The notes beneath the pieces were generated by a model. That model had not been told where the DNA came from. It saw only the letters and a program-made list of their open reading frames with translations, and ran no database searches. This document shows, one piece after another, positions 17,979 through 27,937 of a stretch of DNA of 64,000 nt. The stretch's first letter is position 1. Every line of letters begins with the position of its first letter. A program made the position numbers and the translations under genes. The DNA comes from Asaia bogorensis (GTDB taxonomy: Bacteria > Pseudomonadota > Alphaproteobacteria > Acetobacterales > Acetobacteraceae): assembly GCA_945868845.1 (NCBI GenBank), contig CAMBMS010000006.1, positions 1 to 64,000 on the forward strand, in the 5' to 3' direction.

Positions 17979-18739
17979 CGATCGTTTTCATCGGCGACGT
18001 TCATAAGGACTGGGCGGTGGTGGAACGCGGCATCACTGCGCTCCAACACCCGCCCGAGGCCGTCGTACTGCTCGGTGACCTGCAATGCGAGGCATCACTG
18101 GATTCACACGTCGCGCCCCTGCTCGATCGTGGCATTGCAGTGTACTGGATTTTCGGCAATCACGACAATGATGGCGGGCCGGATATGTGGGCCAACATGG
18201 CCGACCCCGGCCGCAATCCGCGCACCGCGCCGGGGGCTCTGCATGCGCGGGTCCAGAATATCGCCGGTCTGCGCATCGCCGGCCTCGGGGGCACCTTCCG
18301 CCACCGCATCTGGGGCCCGCCGGGGGAGCCCCGCTTGCGCGCTCGCGCCGAACTGCTCGACGACCTCGCCTCCCTCGGCCCGCAATGGCGGCGGGAACAG
18401 CTGGATGCGCTGCACCACTCGCTCTCCACTTCCGCCATCTGGCACGAGGACGTCGCCGCTCTGTCCGCCCATAAAGCCGATATCTTGGTCACCCATGAGG
18501 CCCCGCACAGCCACCCCGACGGCGCCGCACCGCTGGAAGACCTTGCCCGCGCCATGGGTGCGAAACTCATCATCCATGGCCACCATCATGTAAACTATCG
18601 CGCCATCGCCCCCGACGGCCTGCGCGCCATGGGCGTCGGCGCCGCCTGGGGCGTCAACCTGAACGGAACCCCCCTCTGGGAAGGCGACAAACTCCGCCTT
18701 CTCGGCCAACCCAAACAAGGCTGGCAGGTCGAGGCATAA
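17975..18739 (+). CDS. calcineurin-like metallophosphoesterase
   Basis: This 254-residue protein shows the metallophosphoesterase motifs in order: FIGDVHKDW (DxH), LLGDLQCEA (GD), FGNHDNDGG (GNHD), VTHEAPHSH and IIHGHHHVNY (GHxH). It therefore binds two metals and hydrolyses a phosphomonoester or diester; the natural substrate is unknown. Translation is coupled to the preceding hydrolase through ATGA. Paired terminator-like hairpins follow in the gap before the convergent kup gene. Confidence 0.88.
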   Translation: MTIVFIGDVHKDWAVVERGITALQHPPEAVVLLGDLQCEASLDSHVAPLLDRGIAVYWIFGNHDNDGGPDMWANMADPGRNPRTAPGALHARVQNIAGLRIAGLGGTFRHRIWGPPGEPRLRARAELLDDLASLGPQWRREQLDALHHSLSTSAIWHEDVAALSAHKADILVTHEAPHSHPDGAAPLEDLARAMGAKLIIHGHHHVNYRAIAPDGLRAMGVGAAWGVNLNGTPLWEGDKLRLLGQPKQGWQVEA

Positions 18740-18792
18740 CCCGTACACCGGACCAGGCCCCGGTCCGAAGAGGATGACTACGCAAAAGAAAA

Positions 18793-18813
18793 TTTAGGAG
18801 CTTTGCCCCTAAA
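18793..18813. terminator. terminator-like hairpin after the phosphoesterase gene
   Basis: TTTAGGAGC, loop TTT, GCCCCTAAA forms a 9-bp stem with one mismatch. It lies in the gap between the convergent metallophosphoesterase and kup genes and could stop transcription from either side. The same theme (TTTAGGAGC...) recurs at 32694. Confidence 0.5.
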
Positions 18814-18913
18814 CCTCCACCAGGGACGTATGGTGATGATTAAGAAGGGGGTTGGGGAACTGTTTCCAGCGGCACCTCGGCCCTCTCTCAATCATTATCA
18901 AATGAATGGGCTC

Positions 18914-18934
18914 TAAGGAGCGTCGCCCCTTAGC
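18914..18934. terminator. terminator-like hairpin 3' of kup
   Basis: CTAAGG-AGCGTCGCC-CCTTAG is a near-perfect inverted repeat 33 bases beyond the kup stop, on the downstream side of that minus-strand gene. No long T-run follows, so I infer rather than see termination activity. Confidence 0.45.
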
Positions 18935-18966
18935 GAGGTTCGAAATAGCGCCCAGACCTTCCTTCC

Positions 18967-20946
18967 TCAGATCACCACGCGTACGCCAAGCTCGACGACG
19001 CGGTCGGGCGGGATGCGGAAAAATTCTGTAACCGGAACAGAATTCCGCACCATCAACAGGAACAGCCAAAGTCGCCATACCGGCATCTTCGGCACGGTGG
19101 CCGCCACCAGCAATTCGCGGCCCAGGAAGTAACTGGCCTGCATCGGGTCGAATTTCACGCCAAGCGCGTTGAGTTCTTCCAACACGCGCGGGATATGAGG
19201 ACTTTCCATAAAGCCATAATGCAGCGCCACGCGGTGAATATTTGGGGCTAGCTCCGTCAGTTCGATGCGCTTGTCCGATGCGATTTCCGGCACGTCCTCG
19301 GTTTTGACATTCACGAACAACACACGTTCATGCAGCACTTTGTTGTGCTTCAGATTGTGCAACAGCGCGCCCGGCACGAATTCGGGATTGCCCGACAGGA
19401 ACACCGCGAGGCCGGGCACCCGCACGGTGCGCGAGGCCGGCAGCCGGGCCAGGAAGGACGCGAGCGGCAGACTATCCTGCTGCCAGCGGTCAAATAGCAA
19501 TTCGCGCCCGCGCTTCCACGATGTCATCAACGCGATCAGCACCCCGCCAAACACCAGCGGCACCCAGCCGCCTTCCCCCACTTTCATCAAGTTGGCACTG
19601 AAGAAAATGAAATCGATCAGCGCGAAGAAACCGAATACGCTAATTGCCAGCCAGCGCGACCAGCCATAGGTTCGATAAAACACTACGATCGCCAGGATTG
19701 AGGTGCAGAAGAACGTTCCCGTCACCGCGATGCCATAGGCGGAGGCCAGATGCTCGCTGTCCTTAAACGCCATCACCAGGATCAGCACGCCCACCGCCAA
19801 AAGCGCGTTGATCTGCGGCATATAAATCTGGCCTTCCTCGGTGACTGAGGTATGGCGCACCGTTAGACGCGGCAGGATACCGAGCTGCACACAGGCGCGC
19901 GCCATGGTATAAGCCCCGGAAATCATCGCTTGGCTGGCGATCACGGTGGCCATCGTGGCCAGCAGCACCAGCCCCAGTCGCAGGCTTTCAGGACAAAGTA
20001 AGTAGAACGGATTTTCCAGCGCCGCGTTATCGGCGATGATTAACGCGCCTTGGCCGAAATAATTCAGGGTCAGGCAGGGCAGCACGAACCAAGTCCACGC
20101 CACCTGGATGGGCTGGCGCCCGAAATGCCCCATATCGGTATACAGCGCCTCGGTTCCCGTCACCGCCAGAACGACGGAGCCGAGCACGATGAACGCCATG
20201 CCACCATGATGCAGGCAGAACCACAGCGCGTAGGTCGGCGATAGTGCCGCCAGCACGCTCGGATGGCGGATAATCTCCGCCATGCCCAAGGCGCCGAGCA
20301 CGAGGAACCATACCATCATCACCGGCCCGAATACCCGCCCGACCGTGCCGGTGCCGCGCCATTGCACGGCAAACAGGACCACGATCACCACGGCGGAAAT
20401 TGGCAGCACGAAATGCTGCAGGCCGGGCGCGCTGACTTTCAGGCCCTCCACCGCCGAGAGCACGGAAATCGCCGGCGTGATCACGCCGTCGCCGAAGAAC
20501 AGGCAGGCCCCGACAATGCCAATCAGGCCCAGCAGTTTGCGCGCGCGCGGGCTGATACTGCCGCGCTGCGCCAGGGTGGTCAGCGCCAGGATGCCGCCCT
20601 CGCCCCGGTTATCCGCGCGCATGATCAACAGTACGTATTTCACTGTCACCACAAGCACCAGAGACCAGAAAATCAGCGAAAGGATGCCAAGGACATCTAA
20701 GCGGGAAACATTGGCGGGGGAGAAATGCGTAAGGCTCGCCTTAATCGCGTATAGCGGCGATGTGCCGATATCGCCATAAACCACCCCCAGCACGCCGAGC
20801 AGGGCAGCGGTGCTAGGTAGTGTTGCGGGCGCGCCGCCGTTGTCGTGGGTGGAAGCAGGGGCAATGTTCACGCGCGCATTCCGCTCCGCAATCTGTCCCA
20901 GCCGAGAAGGATCATGTGTGGCCCGTGCCGCCTCTGCTTCTGGCAC
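18967..20946 (-). CDS. kup: KUP-family potassium uptake transporter
   Basis: This 659-residue membrane protein matches the Kup/HAK family of K+/H+ symporters. It has about twelve membrane helices in the first 470 residues, with the signature [39 protein letters not shown] and [11 protein letters not shown], then a soluble C-terminal region of about 180 residues ([20 protein letters not shown]). The start may lie closer to the first helix, as the first 45 residues ([15 protein letters not shown]) are not conserved-looking. It is transcribed alone. Confidence 0.95.
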   Translation of the reverse strand: MPEAEAARATHDPSRLGQIAERNARVNIAPASTHDNGGAPATLPSTAALLGVLGVVYGDIGTSPLYAIKASLTHFSPANVSRLDVLGILSLIFWSLVLVVTVKYVLLIMRADNRGEGGILALTTLAQRGSISPRARKLLGLIGIVGACLFFGDGVITPAISVLSAVEGLKVSAPGLQHFVLPISAVVIVVLFAVQWRGTGTVGRVFGPVMMVWFLVLGALGMAEIIRHPSVLAALSPTYALWFCLHHGGMAFIVLGSVVLAVTGTEALYTDMGHFGRQPIQVAWTWFVLPCLTLNYFGQGALIIADNAALENPFYLLCPESLRLGLVLLATMATVIASQAMISGAYTMARACVQLGILPRLTVRHTSVTEEGQIYMPQINALLAVGVLILVMAFKDSEHLASAYGIAVTGTFFCTSILAIVVFYRTYGWSRWLAISVFGFFALIDFIFFSANLMKVGEGGWVPLVFGGVLIALMTSWKRGRELLFDRWQQDSLPLASFLARLPASRTVRVPGLAVFLSGNPEFVPGALLHNLKHNKVLHERVLFVNVKTEDVPEIASDKRIELTELAPNIHRVALHYGFMESPHIPRVLEELNALGVKFDPMQASYFLGRELLVAATVPKMPVWRLWLFLLMVRNSVPVTEFFRIPPDRVVELGVRVVI

Positions 20947-21151
20947 CGATTTTGCGCCGCCGTCCCGACCTATTCCGCCGAGCCCCGAAAACGGAGCGGA
21001 CGCTTACGCCTGTCCCCCAACCAACGCAAGGGGCTCAACGCAAGCGTACCCCATCGGCCGGGACGCTGGCCAGGGTCGCTCCCATGGCAGTTCCCGGGGT
21101 GACAGGTCGGGCGGGGTCGGCGCAAGATGGCCTCCCCGCATGGAGGATGCC

Positions 21152-22261
21152 ATGATCTATCCGATCACCCCCATCCACGCCCCCTCCGCTTGGCAAGGCA
21201 GCGCGCTCGATTACCGCGCCGAGGGCCTGCGCCAGCTGACCGGAGCCGAGATCGACGAGATCGACACCGCCCTCGCGCATTTAAAACGGCGCGGGGAAAT
21301 GGATTTCCCGGCCATCACGATGGAAAATTTTCCCCTCCCCCGCTTCGGCGAATTTCTGCGCGATCTCGGCCGCATCCTTTACGCTGGGCGCGGCTTTTTG
21401 CTCCTGCGCGGCCTACCGCGTGAACGCTATTCGGTCGACGACCTGGCGCAAATCTATTTCGGCTTGGGCGCCTATATCGGCCGCCCACTGCCGCAATCCT
21501 GGCATGGCGAGCTGCTCGGCCATGTGCTGGATATTTCCGATCTGGAGACGGGTGTGCGGGGCTATAACAAGGGTGGCAGCCAGCGTTTTCATACCGATTC
21601 CTGCGATGTCATCGGCCTGATGTGCGTGCGCGCGGCAGTCTCCGGCGGGGCTTCGCGCATCGCCTCGGCGATGGCAGTGCATAACGCGATCCTTGCGGCG
21701 AACGCCGATCACGCCCAGGCGCTCTATGACGGTATCCCTTTTCGCCGCATGGAACAGGACGCCGCGTACGGCACCGGGATCCTGGCCAAGAAAATTTCCG
21801 TCTATGCGCGGGAAGGAGCTGAAATTTCGGTTTCGCTCTCCGCCCAATACGCCATCCGCGCGGCGCAGGCCGGCGACATGGCGCGGGACGGTCTGGGCAT
21901 GGCGGCGCTGGAACATCTGGAACGGGTCGCCGCGTCCCCGGATTATTATCTCGACATGAATATCGGCGAGGGCGACATTCAGTTCCTCAACAATCGCCTG
22001 CTGATTCACGGTCGCACAGGGTATGAAGACCGCCAGGACATACGCGACCGTCGTCACATGATGCGGCTCTGGCTACGCGTGAACGGTTGGCCTCCGCTGC
22101 CCGAACGCCAGTCCAACCACAGCGACGCCGACTACCAAGGCTGGCTGCGCCAACGCACACTGGCAATGGAAATGCCATCCGCCTATCTGGCCAAAATGAC
22201 CGCCCGTCATGATGACCTCGCCCGCCAGGCCGCGCTTTACCCGGCGGAGAAGGCGCTTTAG
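21152..22261 (+). CDS. TauD/TfdA-type Fe(II)/2-oxoglutarate dioxygenase
   Basis: This 369-residue protein has the metal-binding facial triad of the TauD/TfdA family: His-x-Asp in GGSQRFHTDSCDVIG and the distal His in NNRLLIHGRTGYED, with a following Arg-rich segment (DRRHMMRLWLRVNG) for 2-oxoglutarate. A strong GGAGG at 21142-21146 sits five bases before ATG 21152 (MIYPITPIH), so I choose that over the upstream ATG at 21140. It probably hydroxylates a small carboxylate or amine substrate; which one is unknown. Nine bases separate it from the FolM-like gene. Confidence 0.85.
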   Translation: MIYPITPIHAPSAWQGSALDYRAEGLRQLTGAEIDEIDTALAHLKRRGEMDFPAITMENFPLPRFGEFLRDLGRILYAGRGFLLLRGLPRERYSVDDLAQIYFGLGAYIGRPLPQSWHGELLGHVLDISDLETGVRGYNKGGSQRFHTDSCDVIGLMCVRAAVSGGASRIASAMAVHNAILAANADHAQALYDGIPFRRMEQDAAYGTGILAKKISVYAREGAEISVSLSAQYAIRAAQAGDMARDGLGMAALEHLERVAASPDYYLDMNIGEGDIQFLNNRLLIHGRTGYEDRQDIRDRRHMMRLWLRVNGWPPLPERQSNHSDADYQGWLRQRTLAMEMPSAYLAKMTARHDDLARQAALYPAEKAL

Positions 22262-22270
22262 ATCCCCCAC

Positions 22271-23071
22271 ATGACATGCGCCGCCGCCATTCCGGTCACT
22301 ATCCCGCGCACCGCGCTCGTCACCGGCGGCGCACAGCGCCTTGGCCGTGCCATCGCGCTGGCCTTGGCCGATGCCGGGTTTGCCGTGGCCGTGCATTACA
22401 ACACCAGCGCGGCCGCCGCCGAAGCCGTCTGCACCGAAATCCGCGCGCGCGGGGTCGCGGCCGCCATGCTGCAAGCCGACCTCGCCGACGAGGCGGCGGT
22501 AGAGGATCTCGTCCCGCGCGCCTGCCACGCCATTGCTCTCCTGGGCGGTCCGCTCGGCGTGCTGGTGAACAACGCCTCCGTCTTCGAGCGCGATGAATGG
22601 CATGACGCGACGAAACAAACCTGGGACCGCCATCTAGACCCCAATCTACGTGCCCCCTTCCTGCTGACGCAGCATTTTGCCCGCGTCTTGCCCCCCGGCG
22701 CAGATGGCGTGGTGATCAACATGCTGGACCAGCGCGTTTGGGCGCTGACCCCTCATTTCGTCTCCTACAGCCTTTCCAAGGCCGGGCTCTGGGCGCTGAC
22801 GCAGAGCCTGGCCCTCGCGCTCGCCCCGCGCATCCGCGTCAACGGCGTCGGGCCTGGCCCAGCCTTGCCAAATGCTCGTCAGACGCAGGCGCAATTCAAG
22901 CGCCAGTCCGCCTCTACCCCGCTCGGCCGCGGTCCCTCGGCCGAGGAAGTGGCCCGCGCCGTCCTGGCCATCCTCGCTTTACCCTCGATGACCGGGCAAA
23001 TGATCGCCCTCGATGGCGGGCAGCATCTGCAATGGCACCCCGCCGGTGCCGCGCCCGCGGAAGACGAATAG
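22271..23071 (+). CDS. FolM-like short-chain dehydrogenase (pteridine reductase type)
   Basis: This 266-residue SDR has the cofactor motif ALVTGGAQRLGRAIA, LVNNASVFERDEW and the active-site block DQRVWALTPHFVSYSLSKAG with Tyr-xxx-Lys. The QRVW...P.F.SY..SK pattern resembles pteridine reductase/FolM proteins that reduce dihydropterins with NADPH. It lies directly before folB with a three-base gap, which supports a pterin or folate role. It could be an alternative dihydrofolate reductase or dihydromonapterin reductase. Confidence 0.82.
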   Translation: MTCAAAIPVTIPRTALVTGGAQRLGRAIALALADAGFAVAVHYNTSAAAAEAVCTEIRARGVAAAMLQADLADEAAVEDLVPRACHAIALLGGPLGVLVNNASVFERDEWHDATKQTWDRHLDPNLRAPFLLTQHFARVLPPGADGVVINMLDQRVWALTPHFVSYSLSKAGLWALTQSLALALAPRIRVNGVGPGPALPNARQTQAQFKRQSASTPLGRGPSAEEVARAVLAILALPSMTGQMIALDGGQHLQWHPAGAAPAEDE

Positions 23072-23074
23072 CCG

Positions 23075-23506
23075 ATGGGCACGCCCCCGATCGCCAGCGC
23101 CGCCCGCGCCCTGCGCCATGTCTTCATCCGCGACCTCTGCCTGCTCGCCTCGATCGGCGTGCACCGCCGGGAGCACGAGGCCCGCCAGCGCATCCGCATA
23201 AACCTCGATCTGGGCGTGGACGATGAAGGCACCCGCCCTCCGTCCCGTCGCCCGGTGGGACCCGACGCGCTGGCTCGAGTGGTCGATTACGAGAAACTAA
23301 CCGACGCTGTTCGCGCCCTGGTCAATGCCGGCCATGTGCGCCTGGTAGAGACCCTGGCGGAACAGATCGCCGAGCATTGCCTAACTGATCCGCGCGTGCA
23401 GCTTGCCAGGATTAGGGTCGAAAAACTCGATGTTTTTGCTGATGCAGCATCAGCCGGCGTGGAAATCGAGCGCCGGCGCACGGGTTTTTCCACGTCAAGC
23501 AGTTGA
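23075..23506 (+). CDS. folB: dihydroneopterin aldolase family protein
   Basis: This 143-residue protein fits the FolB/tunnelling-fold family: HVFIRDLCLLASIGVHRREH near the N-terminus, RVVDYEKLTDAVRALVNAGH in the middle and LVETLAEQIAEHCLTDPRVQ with the catalytic-type VETLAE. It converts dihydroneopterin to 6-hydroxymethyl-dihydropterin in folate synthesis. The insertion DDEGTRPPSRRPVGPD between strands is longer than in short FolB proteins. It is coupled to the FolM-like reductase upstream. Confidence 0.87.
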   Translation: MGTPPIASAARALRHVFIRDLCLLASIGVHRREHEARQRIRINLDLGVDDEGTRPPSRRPVGPDALARVVDYEKLTDAVRALVNAGHVRLVETLAEQIAEHCLTDPRVQLARIRVEKLDVFADAASAGVEIERRRTGFSTSSS

Positions 23507-23844
23507 CTCGCATGATTACAATTGGATGATGGCTTGTCTTGTTGTCTAGCCAAGAAAATTTTGGCAAAAAACTGAAAAATCAATACGTTAAATATATATG
23601 AACCGACTGCCCTATTTCTGGGCAAATCTATAAAATCCGCTTAAAACCGCTACTTGACTATTTTGTGACGCAGTTTTTCCACAGAACTATCCACATGAAT
23701 CGTGGATGAAATAGGCCCTGGTCAAACAAAGCCACTGGTTGGGACCTGCGCTCATCGCGGGCACGCCTTCCTGGCCCTGCCACTAAGGCATAGCTACTAC
23801 AGGTAACGGTTGTGTTACTCCGGGCTATAAAACTTTCGCATTCA
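23507..23844. other. AT-rich gap with DnaA-box-like sites
   Basis: This 338-base gap is visibly AT-richer than its surroundings (for example GTTAAATATATATGAACC near 23588). It contains two same-direction DnaA-box-like 9-mers, TTTTCCACA at 23675-23683 and CTATCCACA at 23687-23695. ATCCAC and GTGGAT also form an inverted pair at 23689-23694/23702-23707. No coding frame is evident. It could be a DnaA-regulated site, an origin-like region, or simply the end of the folB operon next to the 3' end of the minus-strand hydrolase. Confidence 0.4.
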
Positions 23845-24876
23845 TCACGGCATCTCCAGCCAGTCGCGTACGGCCTGCTTGAGAAACGCCGCGTCCGTCG
23901 CGTTCACCACCGGATTGCCCGCCCGGTGGCCCCAAATGGAGGGGATAGGCCGCAACTCCGCCCGCGCCAAGAAAGGCAGCTCCGCCGCGTTATCCGCCAC
24001 CCGAAAATACAGATCCGTCACTCCCGGCAGCAGCAGGATGTGCGCCCGGATCGCCCGCAACGCCGCATGCAGATCGCCGCCATAAAGCGCATTGGCGCTG
24101 ATATCCGCCGCATCCCAGGTGCGCAATTGCGCGTAAAGATCGGCCGCCGGACGCGCCAGGTAACGATCTTCCCAATCGCTACGCAGGAACGTCTCAAGAT
24201 CCGGCGCGCCCAGATTGGGCAGCGGGCCGGACGCAAGATGCCGGCCCTCCCGGTAAAAATCCTGGCTCAGCGCCCAGCCAGCATAAATCCTCCCAAATAC
24301 CCGCTTCGCCGCCACAGGCTCGGCGGAGAAGCGCCCGCCGCTCAGATGCTCGGGCGCAGCTTCCAAGGTAGCCATCAGGGCACGGAGGAAGACCTGGTTG
24401 TGCACCGAAGTACGCGCCACGCCGCAATTTACCACCGCGCGCGCCACCTGGTCCGGATACAGGGCCGACCAGTGATAGGCCTGCAAACCGCCCATCGACC
24501 AGCCATACACGCAGGCCAGCCGATCCACTCCAAACAATTCGCTCAGCAACCGACGTTGTGCCCGCACATTATCCGCCACCGTCACCAGGGCGGGATAATT
24601 CTCCATGTTCGACGGAGAGGAAGAAAACCCGTTGCCGAACATGTCCGGGATGATGATGAACCAGCGGGAGGGATCAAGAACCCCGTCCGGACCGATCAGC
24701 CACTCCAGATCCGGATGCCGCGCGCCATAGCTGGTGGGGTAGAGAACGGCATTGTCGCGCCCAGGGGCGAGCGTGCCATGAGTTTTCCACGACAGTTTTG
24801 CCCGCAGCAGCACCGCGCCTGAGTCCAGTGAAAAATCCCCGAGGTCAAAAATTCCGCCGCTTGTCGGTCCGTTCAT
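23845..24876 (-). CDS. homoserine acetyltransferase-like alpha/beta hydrolase
   Basis: This 343-residue protein resembles the MetX branch of alpha/beta hydrolases. It has KLSWKTHGTLAPGRDNAVLY, WFIIIPDMFGNGFSSSPSNM, the nucleophile elbow VYGWSMGGLQAYHWS, and catalytic His in IPSIWGHRAGNPVVN. The GHxAG type of ending is shared with MetX, but the SSSPSN segment and overall spacing suggest a hydrolase of unassigned substrate rather than a true homoserine acetyltransferase. GGGAG lies six bases before the third of three tandem ATGs (24874-24876), so I start there. Confidence 0.75.
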   Translation of the reverse strand: MNGPTSGGIFDLGDFSLDSGAVLLRAKLSWKTHGTLAPGRDNAVLYPTSYGARHPDLEWLIGPDGVLDPSRWFIIIPDMFGNGFSSSPSNMENYPALVTVADNVRAQRRLLSELFGVDRLACVYGWSMGGLQAYHWSALYPDQVARAVVNCGVARTSVHNQVFLRALMATLEAAPEHLSGGRFSAEPVAAKRVFGRIYAGWALSQDFYREGRHLASGPLPNLGAPDLETFLRSDWEDRYLARPAADLYAQLRTWDAADISANALYGGDLHAALRAIRAHILLLPGVTDLYFRVADNAAELPFLARAELRPIPSIWGHRAGNPVVNATDAAFLKQAVRDWLEMP

Positions 24877-24977
24877 CATCATCTCCCTTTGCAGGCACGT
24901 GACCGGGGTCACGCGCTGCGCTATGACCCTGATTTTCCCGATGCGCCCGTTTTCTCGCTACGGTGGAGCAGTATGAC

Positions 24978-26195
24978 GTGAACAAGCCGCTGACCAATAG
25001 CCTACGCACCGGCCCCGACAGCCGCGGCCGCTTCGGCGAATTCGGGGGCCGCTTCGTCGCCGAAACCCTAATGCCTGTTATCCTGGAGGTCCAAAGAGCC
25101 TATGAGGCGGCGAAGCGCGATCCAGCATTCCAAAAGGAACTGCAAACATACCTGACCGATTATGTCGGCCGGCCCAGCCCGCTCTGGTTCGCCGAACGCC
25201 TGACGGATCATCTCGGCGGCGCACGCGTCTTCTTCAAGCGCGACGAGCTGAATCACACCGGCAGCCACAAGGCGAATAACTGCATGGGCCAGATCCTGTT
25301 GGCCCGGCGCATGGGCAAGACCCGTATCATCGCCGAGACCGGCGCCGGCCAGCATGGTGTCGCCACCGCCACCATGTGCGCGTTGTTCGGCCTGCCCTGC
25401 ACCGTGTATATGGGTGTCACCGACGTCGCCCGCCAATCGCCCAACGTCTTCCGCATGAAGCTCTTGGGGGCAGATGTCGTGCCGGTGTCCTCCGGCGCTG
25501 GCACCTTGAAGGACGCGATGAACGACGCGCTGCGCGACTGGGTCGCGAATGTCGAAAACACGTTCTACATCATCGGCACCGTCGCCGGCCCGCACCCCTA
25601 CCCGGCCATGGTACGCGATTTCCAATCTGTCATCGGCGAGGAAGCGCGTGCCCAACTGATGGCCCGCGAAGGGCGCCTGCCAGACATTGCGATCGCCTGC
25701 ATCGGCGGCGGATCGAACGCCATGGGCCTGTTTCATCCCTTCCTCGACGACGCGTCCGTCCGCCTGATCGGCGTTGAGGCCGCGGGCCACGGGTTGGACA
25801 CGCACCAGCACGCCGCCAGCCTCTCGCGCGGCCGCCCCGGCGTACTGCACGGTAACCGTACTTACCTATTGCAAGACGCGGAGGGGCAGATCGAGGAAGC
25901 CCATTCGATCAGCGCCGGCCTCGATTACCCTGGCATCGGGCCAGAACATTCCTGGCTGCATGACATTAAGCGCGTCGAATATGTTGCCGCGACCGATGAG
26001 GAAGCGCTCGACGCCTTCCAGCTCTGCACCCGCACCGAAGGCATCATTCCGGCCCTCGAACCTGCGCACGCCTTGGCCCACGTCAAAAAAATCGCCCCGA
26101 CGATGGATCGGGAAAACATTATCCTGATGAATTTGTGCGGGCGCGGTGACAAGGACATCTTTACCGTAGCCGAACGCCTCGGAGTCAAATTATGA
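24978..26195 (+). CDS. trpB: tryptophan synthase beta chain
   Basis: TrpB condenses indole with serine using PLP; the 405-residue protein has the PLP lysine in [16 protein letters not shown] and the phosphate-binding loop [10 protein letters not shown]. Other conserved blocks are [17 protein letters not shown] and [26 protein letters not shown] at 24962-24968 is nine bases before GTG 24978 ([12 protein letters not shown]), which I prefer; an upstream GTG at 24963 would add five residues. Its stop overlaps trpA as ATGA. Confidence 0.97.
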   Translation: MNKPLTNSLRTGPDSRGRFGEFGGRFVAETLMPVILEVQRAYEAAKRDPAFQKELQTYLTDYVGRPSPLWFAERLTDHLGGARVFFKRDELNHTGSHKANNCMGQILLARRMGKTRIIAETGAGQHGVATATMCALFGLPCTVYMGVTDVARQSPNVFRMKLLGADVVPVSSGAGTLKDAMNDALRDWVANVENTFYIIGTVAGPHPYPAMVRDFQSVIGEEARAQLMAREGRLPDIAIACIGGGSNAMGLFHPFLDDASVRLIGVEAAGHGLDTHQHAASLSRGRPGVLHGNRTYLLQDAEGQIEEAHSISAGLDYPGIGPEHSWLHDIKRVEYVAATDEEALDAFQLCTRTEGIIPALEPAHALAHVKKIAPTMDRENIILMNLCGRGDKDIFTVAERLGVKL

Positions 26196-27016
26196 GCCGC
26201 ATTGCCGCCCGCTTCGAGGAATTGCGTGCGCAAAAACGTGGCGCGCTGATCCCGTTCCTAGAAGCCTATGATCCCGATCCTACAACATCGATGGCAATTC
26301 TGCGCGGCATGCCTGGCGCTGGCGCCGACCTGATCGAAATCGGCATGCCGTTCACCGATCCGATGGCCGACGGTCCTACCATTCAGGCCGCCGCCAAGCG
26401 CGGATTAAAAGCTGGCGTGACGGTGGCGAAGACGCTTGCTATGGTGCGGGAATTCCGCGCGCAAGATAACACGACGCCGGTGATCCTAATGGGGTATTTA
26501 AATCCGATCTTGTCGTACGGCTGCGAGCGCTTCTGCAAGGAGGCGGCCGAGGCGGGGGTCGATGGGTTGATCATCGTCGATCTGCCGACTGAGGAATTGG
26601 ATTTACTTCTACCGTTCACCAACGCGCTGGGTATAGATTTTATCCGGCTGGTGGCACCGACCACGGGTGATGCACGGTTGCCGCATGTTCTTGCTGGTAG
26701 TTCAGGATTTGTCTATTACGTCTCCATCACCGGCATCACTGGGACGCGCAGCGCGACGGTGGAGCATCTGGGTGAAGCCATTCCGCGTATTCGTAAAATA
26801 ACAGATCTTCCAATCGCCATCGGCTTCGGCATCCGTAGCCCCGCGCAGGCGGCAGAGGTATCGAAAATCGCCGACGCTGCGGTTGTTGCCTCCGCCCTGA
26901 TCGACATCCTCGCCGCTGATCTAGATGCGGAGGGGCGCGCCAATCCGGGTACGGCGCAAAAAATACTCGATGAGGTGCGCGCCCTCGCCGCCGGCGTGCG
27001 AGGTATCCCCGCATGA
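26192..27016 (+). CDS. trpA: tryptophan synthase alpha chain
   Basis: TrpA (274 residues) cleaves indole-3-glycerol phosphate and channels indole to TrpB. The barrel motifs are [20 protein letters not shown] (catalytic Glu and Asp), [25 protein letters not shown], and the phosphate loop [14 protein letters not shown] with [13 protein letters not shown]. It is translationally coupled to trpB before it and accD after it through four-base ATGA overlaps. Confidence 0.98.
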   Translation: MSRIAARFEELRAQKRGALIPFLEAYDPDPTTSMAILRGMPGAGADLIEIGMPFTDPMADGPTIQAAAKRGLKAGVTVAKTLAMVREFRAQDNTTPVILMGYLNPILSYGCERFCKEAAEAGVDGLIIVDLPTEELDLLLPFTNALGIDFIRLVAPTTGDARLPHVLAGSSGFVYYVSITGITGTRSATVEHLGEAIPRIRKITDLPIAIGFGIRSPAQAAEVSKIADAAVVASALIDILAADLDAEGRANPGTAQKILDEVRALAAGVRGIPA

Positions 27017-27867
27017 ATTGGCTTAACGAGGTCATCCGGCCAAAAATCCGCTCGCTGTTCGCGCGCCGCGAGGTGCCGGACAATCTCTGGCACCAATGCC
27101 CCGCGTGTCAGCAGATGATCTTTCACCGCGATCTGGAAGCGACGCTGAAAATTTGCACACATTGCGGACATCATCTACGTGCCAATGCCAGCGAACGCCT
27201 CGCCTGGACCCTGGATGAGGGGTTCACCCGCATCGAACTTCCGAAGGTAACGGCTGATCCGCTGCGCTTTCGCGATTCGAAACGCTATACTGATCGACTG
27301 AAGCAGGCGCGCGATGCCACGCACATGGATGATGCGTTGGCTGTCGCGCATGGCGCCATCGATGGCCAACGCGCCGTGGTTGTAGTGATGGCGTTTGAAT
27401 TTATGGGCGGCTCGATGGGCGCCGCCGTTGGCGAGGGCATCGTGACCGCCGCCCGGCTCGCGGTATTGCAGGAATCTCCACTCGTCATCTTTACCGCCTC
27501 CGGTGGCGCGCGCATGCAGGAAGGTGCCATCAGCCTGATGCAGATGCCGCGCAGCGTGATTGCTACGCGCCTGGTGAAGGAAGCCGGCCTTCCCTACATC
27601 GTAGTGATGACCGATCCCACCACCGGCGGCGTCACCGCCAGCTTCGCAATGCTGGGTGATATTCATCTCGCCGAGCCCGGTGCGCTGATCGGCTTCGCCG
27701 GTGCCCGTGTGATCGAGCAAACCGTGCGCGAAAAACTCCCCGAAGGATTCCAGCGCGCCGAATATCTGTATGAACATGGCATCATCGACGCGGTGGTGAA
27801 GCGCACGGAGATGAAGGCTACCCTAGCTCGCTTCATCTCATTGCTGCGGATCAAGGAAGCGGCGTGA
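27013..27867 (+). CDS. accD: acetyl-CoA carboxylase carboxyltransferase subunit beta
   Basis: AccD (284 residues) forms the carboxyltransferase of acetyl-CoA carboxylase with AccA and makes malonyl-CoA for fatty acid synthesis. It has the N-terminal four-Cys zinc domain (HQCPACQQMIFHRD to ICTHCGHH), the crotonase-like core VVVMAFEFMGGSMGAAVGE, FTASGGARMQEGAISLMQM and VVMTDPTTGGVTASFAMLGD. Its place between trpA and folC is conserved in alphaproteobacteria. Confidence 0.98.
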   Translation: MNWLNEVIRPKIRSLFARREVPDNLWHQCPACQQMIFHRDLEATLKICTHCGHHLRANASERLAWTLDEGFTRIELPKVTADPLRFRDSKRYTDRLKQARDATHMDDALAVAHGAIDGQRAVVVVMAFEFMGGSMGAAVGEGIVTAARLAVLQESPLVIFTASGGARMQEGAISLMQMPRSVIATRLVKEAGLPYIVVMTDPTTGGVTASFAMLGDIHLAEPGALIGFAGARVIEQTVREKLPEGFQRAEYLYEHGIIDAVVKRTEMKATLARFISLLRIKEAA

Positions 27868-27937
27868 TCCCGACAACCTCACCCATAATTGCCTGCCATG
27901 CCCGGGCGTGCGGACAACCACGGCTTTACTTTCCGGT

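Noticed and set aside
20810-21151. 114-residue upstream extension of the TauD-type oxygenase
   Set aside because: The sequence is low-complexity and a strong GGAGG ribosome site sits just before ATG 21152.
23812-24822. 336-residue plus-strand open frame
   Set aside because: It is antisense to the MetX-like hydrolase, whose motifs are clear on the minus strand.
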